Assembly: GCA_027023145.1 (NCBI GenBank)
Contig: JALVWV010000308.1
Coordinates: 1-6,167 of the forward strand
Source: Campylobacteraceae bacterium
GTDB lineage: Bacteria > Campylobacterota > Campylobacteria > Campylobacterales > Sulfurovaceae
Reading direction: 5' to 3'
DNA length: 6,167 nucleotides
The notes below the pieces were generated by a model. That model was not told the DNA's origin. It saw only the letters and a program-made list of their open reading frames with translations, and ran no database searches. Positions 1 through 6,034 of this stretch are shown piece after piece. Made by a program: the position numbers and the translations under genes. Position 1 is the stretch's first letter. Each line of letters starts with the position of its first letter.

Positions 1-44
1 GTGGTGTAATGTTCGATGAGGTGTTGGATGCGGGACTGGGACAT
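1..44 (-). CDS. Start of an unidentified gene downstream of fdhC (partial)
   Basis: Reading down from 44, an ATG opens MSQSRIQHLIEHYT and the frame stays open to the window edge. A good Shine-Dalgarno (AAAGGAG, minus strand, 56-50) lies 5 nt before the ATG, which is the main support for a real start. It follows fdhC in the same direction after 215 nt, so it may be the next operon gene. In related operons accessory genes such as fdhD or selenium genes can occupy this place, but 14 residues are too few to identify it and I see no recognisable motif. Confidence 0.6.
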   Translation of the reverse strand, partial: MSQSRIQHLIEHYT

Positions 45-73
45 GATGGCTCCTTTCATATTTTGATTTCTCT

Positions 74-151
74 GGAAGTGAAGGCTTCAGCCTCACATTA
101 AGGTTTTTCTGCTGCTTGAACCTTTTTGGTGGGACTGAAGTCTCCACTTCC
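74..151. repeat. REPIN-like pair of inverted REP hairpins
   Basis: Two 23-nt arms (74-96 on the plus strand, 129-151 on the minus strand) face each other across a 32-nt spacer. Both start GGAAGTG, have the central CTTCAG, and match at 19 of 23 positions. Each arm folds by itself: GTG plus one more pair, a bulged A, three pairs and a TTCA loop. The four differences are two compensatory base-pair changes (A-T to G-C, and G-C to A-T), as expected for structurally conserved REP units. The GGA head followed by an imperfect palindrome is the usual REP plan, and inverted doublets are called REPINs. No RAYT transposase is in the window. The spacer also has a small AAGGTT/AACCTT inverted repeat. Confidence 0.7.
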
Positions 152-211
152 GGGCGAAACAGTACATCCGGCGTTTTCCGAAAGACTCAATAGGTATTCT
201 CTGTGGTAGAG

Positions 212-238
212 CGTGGCATCGGGATGACCCGAGCCACG
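212..238. repeat. Strong imperfect hairpin after fdhC, GTAG-headed
   Basis: Left arm CGTGGC-A-TCGGG and right arm CCCGAGCCACG pair over 11 bp with one bulged A and an ATGA loop. It lies 22 nt past the fdhC stop. Read on the minus strand no T-run follows, so it is not a classic intrinsic terminator. It could protect the 3' end of the fdhC message. On the plus strand GTAG (206-209) sits two bases before the stem, as in classic REP sequences with one bulged base, so a third single REP unit of a different sequence type is possible. The DNA at 152-205 and 239-259 shows nothing else I can support. Confidence 0.55.
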
Positions 239-259
239 GGAGGGGTGCGTGTCCGAAGG

Positions 260-1159
260 TCAGACTTTCCCCAACGCTTTGAGTTTTTTGTACCAAGAGC
301 TGTGGAGGTGTTTTACCTCATCCTCCTCTTTGTATCCGTCGATCATGCTTCTCAGCGAGCCTTTGATGGCGAAGATCGACATGTAGAGGTGGGTAACAAA
401 CAGCGCCACAATCCCCCAGGCCAGTACGTTGTGAATGATCGCTGCCATACGGAGTAAATCGATCTGCGAGAGCCCGAAGGCGCTCGCAATCCCGAAATCA
501 AACTCCTGAAAATACATGGCAGCACCGGTGAGGATCATGACGATCCCCCCGAGAGTAGCGATCCAGAACCACAGTTTTTGACCGGCATTGAATTTACCGG
601 CGGGGATTTCCCGTTTTTTCTTCGACAGGTACCCTCCGGCGATAAAAAACCACTTGATGTCATCCCAGGTCGGCAGCATGCTGACGAACCAGAAGAGGAA
701 CATTGGCACCACTGAGATCGCAAAAAGCACGGTCGCAATGTCGTGCACATAACGGGCACTTCGGATCAGGGATCCACCCCCGAGCTCTTCTCCATAGAGG
801 ATCATTAACCCGGTGGGGATCAGCAGGACAAAGGCCAGCGCGGCCAGCCAGTGAACCGTCCGCTTGAACAGCGAAAAGACATAAATCTTTTTGCCGTCAT
901 GGTCAAACTTTTTCGGTCCGATAATCAGGTAATGGAGCAGGAAGACCAGCAGCGTGATCCCCACGACCCATCCCATGATATGACCAAAAGTGTGCTGCCC
1001 CTGCAGCTCGACAAACTGCGACCCGAGTTTGCGGGATCCGGCTTTGCCGTAGGTGAGGATGTTGTTCAGGCGTGCATCTCCCCAGATCGACCCCCCGCTA
1101 CCAAAAGCAGCGAGGGGGAACAGGGGTAAAAATGTCAGGATGCGTGGGAGCTTTCGCAT
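260..1159 (-). CDS. fdhC: Formate dehydrogenase cytochrome b subunit FdhC (gamma)
   Basis: This 299-residue membrane subunit takes electrons from FdhB and passes them through b-type hemes to quinone. It begins with a basic, hydrophobic signal-like segment (residues 1-20), followed by a short periplasmic stretch. Five hydrophobic segments are visible at about 60-81, 103-123, 141-162, 194-217 and 238-264; the last four form the cytochrome-b core. Histidines suited to heme ligation are His103, His139, His243 and His257, the last two in IIHNVLAWG and THLYMSIF. The C-terminus is charged and cytoplasmic-like. The ATG at 1159 is chosen because a purine-rich AAAGGGGG lies 4 nt upstream and the signal segment starts there; the longer open frame upstream runs through the inserted repeat and reads as unrelated protein. 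Unlike the fdhA-fdhB junction, 187 nt separate it from fdhB, nearly all of it the palindromic element. Confidence 0.93.
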   Translation of the reverse strand: MRKLPRILTFLPLFPLAAFGSGGSIWGDARLNNILTYGKAGSRKLGSQFVELQGQHTFGHIMGWVVGITLLVFLLHYLIIGPKKFDHDGKKIYVFSLFKRTVHWLAALAFVLLIPTGLMILYGEELGGGSLIRSARYVHDIATVLFAISVVPMFLFWFVSMLPTWDDIKWFFIAGGYLSKKKREIPAGKFNAGQKLWFWIATLGGIVMILTGAAMYFQEFDFGIASAFGLSQIDLLRMAAIIHNVLAWGIVALFVTHLYMSIFAIKGSLRSMIDGYKEEDEVKHLHSSWYKKLKALGKV

Positions 1160-1186
1160 GGTTCCCCCTTTCGAGTTATTTTTGTA

Positions 1187-1352
1187 ACCTGATTCCTGCA
1201 ATGAGGAGCTTGCCAGGTGCGTCGGTGCTCGGTATGCAAGGGTGTTGGAGCAAAGCGCAGGCGCACCCGAAGGTGCGTTGAGCAGTTGCTTCGATCGCCC
1301 GTGCTGCCGATGACCGATGCAGATGGCGTGCTGAGAATTGCGGGAATCAGGT
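1187..1352. mobile_element. 166-bp palindromic MITE-like element with 16-bp TIRs
   Basis: The ends ACCTGATTCCTGCAAT (1187-1202) and the complement of 1337-1352 match at 15 of 16 positions. GTA stands directly outside both ends (1184-1186, 1353-1355), consistent with a 3-bp target duplication. The similarity continues inward: aligning the two halves with one gap each gives about 54 Watson-Crick pairs out of about 81, and eight more G-U pairs in plus-strand RNA. The exact centre is a 6-bp stem (1262-1267 with 1272-1277) whose minus-strand loop is C(UUCG)G. There is no transposase gene, so it would be non-autonomous, in the style of ERIC or other palindromic MITEs; I do not recognise the family. 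It overlaps the last two codons of fdhB and fills the fdhB-fdhC gap. The 3-bp duplication alone is weak evidence; the symmetry is the strong part. Confidence 0.72.
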
Positions 1353-1946
1353 GTATGCCTTATCCCATCCGTATGGGGCAGTTTGGACACCTTTGCCGCG
1401 AGAAGCGACCCGTTCACGATAGATCTTGGAGACCTCCTGCTCATCACCGACGATCAGAGCACTCGTCGAGCACATGGCCGCACATGCCGGGACTTTGCCC
1501 TCGGCGATGCGGTTCTGGCCGTAAAGTTCGCGTTCCTTATCGGAGTTGGTCTCCTCGGGTCCTCCGGCGCACATGGTACATTTGTCCATGACCCCCTTGG
1601 TGCCAAACGCACCGTCACGCGGGAACTGAGGTGCCCCGAACGGACAGGCGTAGAGGCAGTAGCCACAGCCGATGCAGGTGTCTTTGTCGTGCAGGACGAT
1701 CCCGTCTTCGCGGATGTAGAAACAATCCACCGGACACACTTGCTCGCAGGGGGCATCGGTACAGTGCATACACGCCACCGAGACCGAAAACTCTTTCCCT
1801 TCGATCCCTTCATCGAGGGTAACCACCTTGCGGCGGCTGATCCCAACTGGGAGGTCGTGGGCTTCGGCGCAGGCGATGGTGCATCCGTTGCACTCGATGC
1901 AGCGCTCTTCGTCACAATAAAATTTCATACGTGCGTATTCACTCAT
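1347..1946 (-). CDS. fdhB: Formate dehydrogenase iron-sulfur subunit FdhB (beta)
   Basis: This 199-residue ferredoxin-like subunit conducts electrons from FdhA to FdhC. Sixteen cysteines suit four [4Fe-4S] clusters: 16, 19, 22 and 26; 59, 62, 67 and 71; 91, 94, 97 and 101; 123, 126, 155 and 159. Cys11 and Cys75 are extra. It has no signal peptide, so it is presumably exported with FdhA by the Tat system. It also has no C-terminal transmembrane anchor, unlike E. coli FdnH, which fits the Campylobacterota type. The ATG at 1946 lies one base after the fdhA stop, and its AAGGAGGTG ribosome site is made of the last fdhA codons, so translation is probably coupled. An ATG six codons further in (MKFYCDE) is a less likely start. 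The final Thr codon and the TGA stop lie inside the terminal repeat of the inserted element, so the natural C-terminus may have been slightly altered. Confidence 0.94.
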   Translation of the reverse strand: MSEYARMKFYCDEERCIECNGCTIACAEAHDLPVGISRRKVVTLDEGIEGKEFSVSVACMHCTDAPCEQVCPVDCFYIREDGIVLHDKDTCIGCGYCLYACPFGAPQFPRDGAFGTKGVMDKCTMCAGGPEETNSDKERELYGQNRIAEGKVPACAAMCSTSALIVGDEQEVSKIYRERVASRGKGVQTAPYGWDKAYT

Positions 1947-1947
1947 C

Positions 1948-4812
1948 TCACACCTCCTTCGCTTTTTCGATGCGGCAGAGGCCGCCTTTGGTTTCGGGGA
2001 TCTGCGTGATGATGTCGTACCCGTAGTTGGTGACAGTGTTCGCACTCTCTCCTACCGCATATGGCCGGGTACCCTCAGGATACTTGTCAGAGAGGTCCTC
2101 TCCCTGGAAGTGCCCGGCGAAGTGCATCGGCAGGAAGATACGGTCTTCTGCGACACTGTATGAGAAGTGCGCTTTGACCTTGATCTTCGTTCCGTCCGGT
2201 GAGTGGATCCAGATCATATCGCCGTCCCGGATGCCGAGATTGGCCGCGAGATTTGGATTGATGTCGGCGAACATCTCAGGGCTAAGAGCCGCGAGGTATT
2301 TGCTCGCCCGTGTTTCGACTCCGGCTCCGTTCATGTTGACCAGACGTCCGGTAATGAGGTTGATCGGGAACTCTTTCGACCAATCTTTTTCGCCCTGCTT
2401 GGATGCATACTGGGTATCGACCCGGTAGTGGTTGGGCTTGTCTTTGTAGGTCGGGTACTCTTTGACCAGATCGGGACGCGGAGAGTGGATGGGTTCTCGA
2501 TGCATCGGGATCGGATCGGGGAACGTCCAGACTTTGGCACGGGCTTTGGCGTTGCCGTAGGGGGCGATGCCTGCTTCCATACACTTCTGGGCGATGATCC
2601 CGCTGATGTCGACTTTCCAGTTTTTGCCGATCCGCTTCTTCTCATCTTCGGTCAGAGTGATACCGAGAACCGATTCGATGTTTTTCGCAGTGATCTCCGG
2701 ATAGCCACCGGGTACTTTGGAATCAGCCGGAGCGGAAGTCTCTCCCGCGAGGAGGTTAACCCCATCGTGCTCGAGTCCGAAGCGGTTGCGGAAGCCCATA
2801 CCCCCTTCGGCAACCGGACGGTGAATGTCATACAGCACCGGGCTGCCGCTGTGGGTCTCTGTCCAGACCGGCCAGGGCAATCCATAATACTCACCCTTCA
2901 TCGGCCCGATACCCCGCAGGCTCACTTCGTCAAAGAGATGCCAGTTCTCCTGATGCTTCTTGAGCCGCTCAGCCGTCCATCCGGTCAGACCGATGGTCTT
3001 GATGATGCGGGCGATCTCATTGGTCGCGTCTTCGGGCCACTTGAATGTCTTTTTGACCTGCTTGAGCTCGGAGGTTTTGGGATCGACTTTGAGGAGCATA
3101 CCGCGGGTCAATTCGTCGTAGAACCCAAGCCGCTTGGCCATCTCAAACATGATGTCGTGGTCGGTCTTGCTCTCGTACATTGGCTCGACGACTTTGCTGC
3201 GCCATTGGGCAGAGCGGTTGGTCGCGGTGACCGATCCACTGGTCTCAAACTGTGTGGCAGCCGGGAGGATGTAGACCCCGTCTTTTTTGTCGGTCAGAAC
3301 GGCTGCTTCGTTGACGAATGGGTCAGCGAGGACGATGAGCTCGAGGTTGTCCAGTGCTTCCTTGACTTTGGCTGTCTGGGCAATAGAAGTGATCCCGTTA
3401 CCCATGACGAAGAGGGCTTTGAGGTTGGTTCCTCCGTTGTGGATCGCATCTTCTCCGGCTTTGCCTGCCAGCACTCCGGCATACCAGCGTGCGAGGGTGA
3501 ACCCTTTGGTGTTCATCCATTTCTTCTCTTTGAACCGTTTGGTGAGCCAGTCGTAATCAACTCCCCAACTCTTGGCAAAGTATTTCCATGAGCCGTCACT
3601 CAGACCGTAATAGCCCGGCAGGGTGTGGGAGAGGCAGCACATATCGGTCGCGCCTTGGACGTTGTCGTGTCCGCGGAGGATGTTGGTGCCGCCCCCCTCT
3701 TCACCCATGTTCCCCAGAGCCAGTTGCAGGATCGGAGCCATGCGGGTGTTGGATGAGCCGATGCTGTGCTGGGTCAATCCCATTGCCCATACGAGGGTAC
3801 CGGGAGTCGATTTGGCATATACGGTGGCAATCTGGATGATCTTATCCGCCGGGACGCCTGTGACTTCGGCCGTTTTTTCCGGTGTCCATTTCTTGGCCTC
3901 TTTCATGACGTCTTCCATGCCATAGACACGGTTTTTGACGAAGTCTTTTTTGTACCAGCCGTTTTTGAAGATCAGGTGGAGCATCCCGTACATAAACGGT
4001 ATGTCGGTTCCCGGTCGGATTTGGGCATAGTAGTCCGCTTTGGCAGCGGTTTTGGTAAAGCGTGGATCGACCACGATGATTTGCGCATTGTTGCGCTCCT
4101 TGGCTTTGAGGAAGTGACCAAACCCTACCGGGTGGTTCACGGCCGGATTCGCCCCGAAAATAATAATAGCTTTTGCGTTTTGGATATCACCTAAGTGATT
4201 GGTCATAGCGCCATAACCCCATGTATTCGCCACACCGGCGACTGTTGCACTATGTCAAATCCGAGCTTGGTGATCGATGTTGTTCGTCCCGTACATGGCG
4301 GCGAATTTTCGGAAATAATACGCCTGTTCGGTACTCATCTTGGCCGATCCGAGGAAAATGGTCGACTCGGGACTCTCGCCGCGCAGGTTTTTGAGTTTGG
4401 AGGCGATTTCGTCAAGAGCAGTATCCCAACTGATACGTTTCCATGCGCCGTTGACTTTTTTCATCGGATATTTCAGCCGGACGTTTGATCGCACCATGTC
4501 GATCATATCGGCACCTTTGGAACAGTGTCCTCCGTGGCTGATCGGGTGATCCTGGGCGACTTCCTGTCGCACCCATACGCCGTTTTGGACTTCCGCTATG
4601 ATCCCGCATCCAACTGAACAGGACGTACATACCGTCTTGATCTTCTTGGATCCAGGAAAGGGATCTTTGACCTCTTCTTCCGTAGCCGCTCGCGTCGCTC
4701 CTGCGCTGGCAAATGCACTCGTCGCCCCGAAGGCTCCGGCGACTGCTGCCATTTTCAAAAACGATCGACGACCGACCTGGGTGGAGAGGGCATCGTGTGT
4801 GTTACGTTGCAT
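1948..4812 (-). CDS. fdhA: Selenocysteine-containing formate dehydrogenase catalytic subunit FdhA (alpha)
   Basis: This 954-residue catalytic subunit oxidises formate to CO2 in the periplasm at a Mo/W-bis-molybdopterin guanine dinucleotide centre. The N-terminus has a twin-arginine signal (GRRSFLKM, residues 14-21, then an Ala/Gly-rich stretch to about 43). One [4Fe-4S] site is CX2CX3CX27C (Cys62, 65, 69 and 97). At residue 186, in NNIDHQARI-U-HSATVAG, the codon is UGA (4257-4255). This is exactly where Sec precedes the conserved His in Sec-type FDHs, and the frame continues unbroken for 768 more residues. Cofactor-binding segments follow, including IFGANPAVNHPVGFGHF and LGNMGEEGGGTN. The dinucleotide-binding domain occupies about residues 815-954. 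A standard caller will split the gene at 4255. ATG 4812 is preferred over GTG 4818 from ribosome-site spacing. It is the third gene of the apparent operon and is followed immediately by fdhB. Confidence 0.95.
4227..4257 (-). promoter_or_regulatory. Sec UGA codon and bacterial SECIS-like hairpin in fdhA
   Basis: The UGA at 4257-4255 is followed after 13 nt by a 5-bp stem (UCGCC 4241-4237 with GGCGA 4231-4227) closed by the loop GGUGU (4236-4232). The loop begins 18 nt after the UGA with GGU. As I remember it, the E. coli fdhF SECIS has its GGUC loop at the same distance and a key bulged U at the place taken here by U4241; if that U is unpaired, a 4-bp CGCC/GGCG stem remains. Such hairpins bind SelB and bring Sec-tRNA to the UGA. 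The lower stem looks weak, as is usual for bacterial SECIS elements. Confidence 0.82.
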
Positions 4813-4820
4813 ACTCACAA

Positions 4821-4826
4821 CCTCCT
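4821..4826 (-). promoter_or_regulatory. Ribosome binding site that decides the fdhA start
   Basis: A perfect AGGAGG (4826-4821) stands 8 nt before ATG 4812 but only 2 nt before the in-frame GTG 4818. The spacing therefore selects the ATG and makes the protein two residues shorter than the longest reading. The leader between the preceding stop (4843) and the ATG is only 30 nt. Confidence 0.8.
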
Positions 4827-4842
4827 GATTGTTTGTCGTGTG

Positions 4843-5040
4843 TTAACGGGCGGCGCGGTAGTACGCTTCCCAAGCTCTTGTCTTTTTGTAGGTGATCTCT
4901 TTTTTGGGTGAGTGACCTACGACGACACCGTTGGATGCATTGGGCGGGGATGATTTGGCGACGGCGGCGACGGTGGTAGCTGCGGCTGCGGCACCTCCGA
5001 CGGCCAGTGTCTTCAAAAACCCGCGTCGTTGTTCTTGCAT
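4843..5040 (-). CDS. Small twin-arginine signal protein of the formate dehydrogenase region
   Basis: This 65-residue protein starts MQEQRRGFLKTLAVGGAA: a twin-arginine motif at residues 5-10 and an Ala-rich hydrophobic stretch to about residue 28. About 35 further residues follow, ending in the basic, aromatic tail ITYKKTRAWEAYYRAAR. It matches what I know of the formate-dehydrogenase-region TAT target family (TIGR02811), which is regularly encoded just before fdhA in these operons. Its function is not established; a role in assembly or as a small periplasmic subunit is inference from conserved position. The start is firm: AAGGAGG ends 5 nt before the ATG. It is followed by fdhA after 30 nt, so the two are surely co-transcribed. 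Confidence 0.88.
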   Translation of the reverse strand: MQEQRRGFLKTLAVGGAAAAATTVAAVAKSSPPNASNGVVVGHSPKKEITYKKTRAWEAYYRAAR

Positions 5041-5116
5041 CGTGACCTCCTTGTTGTGATAGGTTTGACCCTGCGCAGTCTGGATGCTATTGATATGTCG
5101 GTTGTTGTTCCCGTCA

Positions 5117-5163
5117 GGAGCAGGGACTTCAGTCCCGTTGTGCAGGGATCAAGCCCTGCCTCC
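5117..5163. repeat. REPIN-like pair of hairpins between torD and the TAT gene
   Basis: Two GGAG-headed hairpins face each other. The plus-strand unit is GGAG-CAGGGACTTCAGTCCC (5117-5136), with stem GGGACT/AGTCCC. The minus-strand unit runs from 5163 as GGAG, then GCAGGG, a CTTGAT loop and CCCTGC (stem 5142-5147 with 5154-5159). The outer arms (5117-5125 with 5154-5163) can also pair over 9 bp with one bulge, giving a single long hairpin. The GGAG tetranucleotide and inverted doublet layout are the REP/REPIN plan. The plus-strand unit shares the 12-nt core GACTTCAGTCCC with the 129-151 unit after fdhC. Elsewhere in the 214-nt torD-TAT gap I see only a weak TTGACC (5190-5185) with no convincing -10 box. 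Confidence 0.65.
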
Positions 5164-5208
5164 AGAGCCGGAAAATTTCCACCGGGTCAACAGTACTTCC
5201 AAACCCCA

Positions 5209-5251
5209 AAGGGTCATCTCAGGTAACGCGCCATTCCCTGAAATGACCCTT
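5209..5251 (-). terminator. Long hairpin directly after torD (terminator or processing site)
   Basis: In minus-strand RNA AAGGGUCAUUUCAGG (5251-5237) pairs along all 15 bases, with one G-U, with CCUGAGAUGACCCUU (5223-5209), leaving a 13-nt loop. It starts 3 nt after the torD stop codon. Downstream is only UUUGGGG (the last two U are in the stem), so there is no good U-tract. Full termination is therefore doubtful; partial termination, RNase processing or 3'-end protection of the torD message would fit as well. It would let the upstream accessory genes be expressed at a different level from fdhABC. Confidence 0.55.
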
Positions 5252-5254
5252 CGA

Positions 5255-6034
5255 TCAGTCGATCTGTTCGAGACCGGCTTCGTCCTCGAAGGTGGAGACG
5301 TCGATTTCGCAGCTCTGGCTGAGTGATTCAGCTGCTTTGGCGGCACGGTTGGCGGCACGGCGTTTGGCCTCTTCGTCCGCGATGAAGAGCTGCTCCCCTT
5401 TGGGGGTGACGACATGCCCCTCTTTGGGGGCGGGGACATCAAAATAGAGCCGCTCAAACGTCATAAACGCCCGCAGCACCACGGCAAGAGAGCGGTAGGC
5501 GACGGCCGCTTCGTGCTCATAGAGCCGCTCAGTAAAGACATCGATGAAGGGGTTGATGATGTCATCAAACAAGCACGTGTGCAGGGAGACATAGCTCTCC
5601 CCACCGTCCATAATCAGTTCGATCAACTCGTGCATGAAGGTCATCAGAAACCCGATGCTGTCTTCGGGCTCTTTGTACTCTTCCTCATTGCGTCGGATGC
5701 GGGTTTTGGCAAGGAAGTTGCGCACTTCGACCGTTTTCATACCGCTTTCGAATCCTTCGAGATAGTAGGAGGCGGTGGTACGTACGGTGGGACCAGTCGG
5801 AACATGGAAGATCGCATCATACTCCTGTATGAGTCCTTCCTCACCCTCTGCATCGATAAAGTCCCGCAATGAACGCAATGCATCGGCCGAGCGATTATCA
5901 AGGGGATTGTCGATCAGGACATCGAGGGCTTCCCGGACGCCGTCGTAGCGGTCGGATCGTGTGGTAAAGACGAGCATTTTGCTGAAGAGACCATAATAAA
6001 GAGATCGGGCTGGGTTGAGGGTGGACTTATCCAT
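5255..6034 (-). CDS. TorD/DmsD-family molybdoenzyme chaperone
   Basis: This 259-residue cytoplasmic protein is probably the dedicated chaperone that binds the twin-arginine signal and body of apo-FdhA until cofactor insertion is complete. Family features visible are the N-terminal helix ARSLYYGLFSKML (9-21), YDAIFHVPTGP (72-82), the ASYYLEGF helix (88-95), the EPEDSIGFLMTFMHEL signature (122-137, the counterpart of EPxDHxxxxLxFM) and DDIINPFIDVF (157-167), where family members have a conserved Pro. The C-terminal 40 residues are charged and Ala/Glu-rich and look like a lineage-specific tail. ATG 6034 is chosen because an AGGAA site lies 6 nt upstream and the family's N-terminal helix begins soon after; the longer open frame to 6136 is the shadow of the preceding gene. 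It overlaps that gene by 8 nt, which suggests coupling. Confidence 0.88.
   Translation of the reverse strand: MDKSTLNPARSLYYGLFSKMLVFTTRSDRYDGVREALDVLIDNPLDNRSADALRSLRDFIDAEGEEGLIQEYDAIFHVPTGPTVRTTASYYLEGFESGMKTVEVRNFLAKTRIRRNEEEYKEPEDSIGFLMTFMHELIELIMDGGESYVSLHTCLFDDIINPFIDVFTERLYEHEAAVAYRSLAVVLRAFMTFERLYFDVPAPKEGHVVTPKGEQLFIADEEAKRRAANRAAKAAESLSQSCEIDVSTFEDEAGLEQID

Noticed and set aside
100..128. Plus-strand terminator (AAGGTT/AACCTT stem followed by five T)
   Set aside because: The stem has only 6 bp, the loop is long and there is no plus-strand gene to terminate; it is simply part of the REPIN spacer.
74..151. CRISPR repeat-spacer unit
   Set aside because: The two repeats are inverted rather than direct, and there are only two.
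1160..1447. N-terminal extension of FdhC by 96 residues
   Set aside because: It runs through the palindromic element and into fdhB in the wrong frame; the signal-like segment and ribosome site place the start at 1159.
1338..2009. Plus-strand open frame of 223 codons opposite fdhB
   Set aside because: It is the antisense shadow of the four-cluster ferredoxin gene, with no ribosome site or family likeness.
2203..3591. Long plus-strand open frame (462 codons) opposite fdhA
   Set aside because: It is fully antisense to a clearly conserved enzyme, shows no recognisable domain and is explained by the codon bias of the GC-rich coding strand.
4255..4257. Premature stop or frameshift making fdhA a pseudogene
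   Set aside because: The frame is unchanged on both sides, the codon is UGA at the known Sec site, and a SECIS-like hairpin follows at the right distance.
4816..4818. GTG as the fdhA start
   Set aside because: It lies only 2 nt after AGGAGG, whereas the ATG at 4812 has an 8-nt spacer.
5185..5190. Promoter for the TAT gene and fdhA (TTGACC on the minus strand)
   Set aside because: No -10 box is found at a suitable distance, so a promoter cannot be supported, although one somewhere in this gap remains possible.
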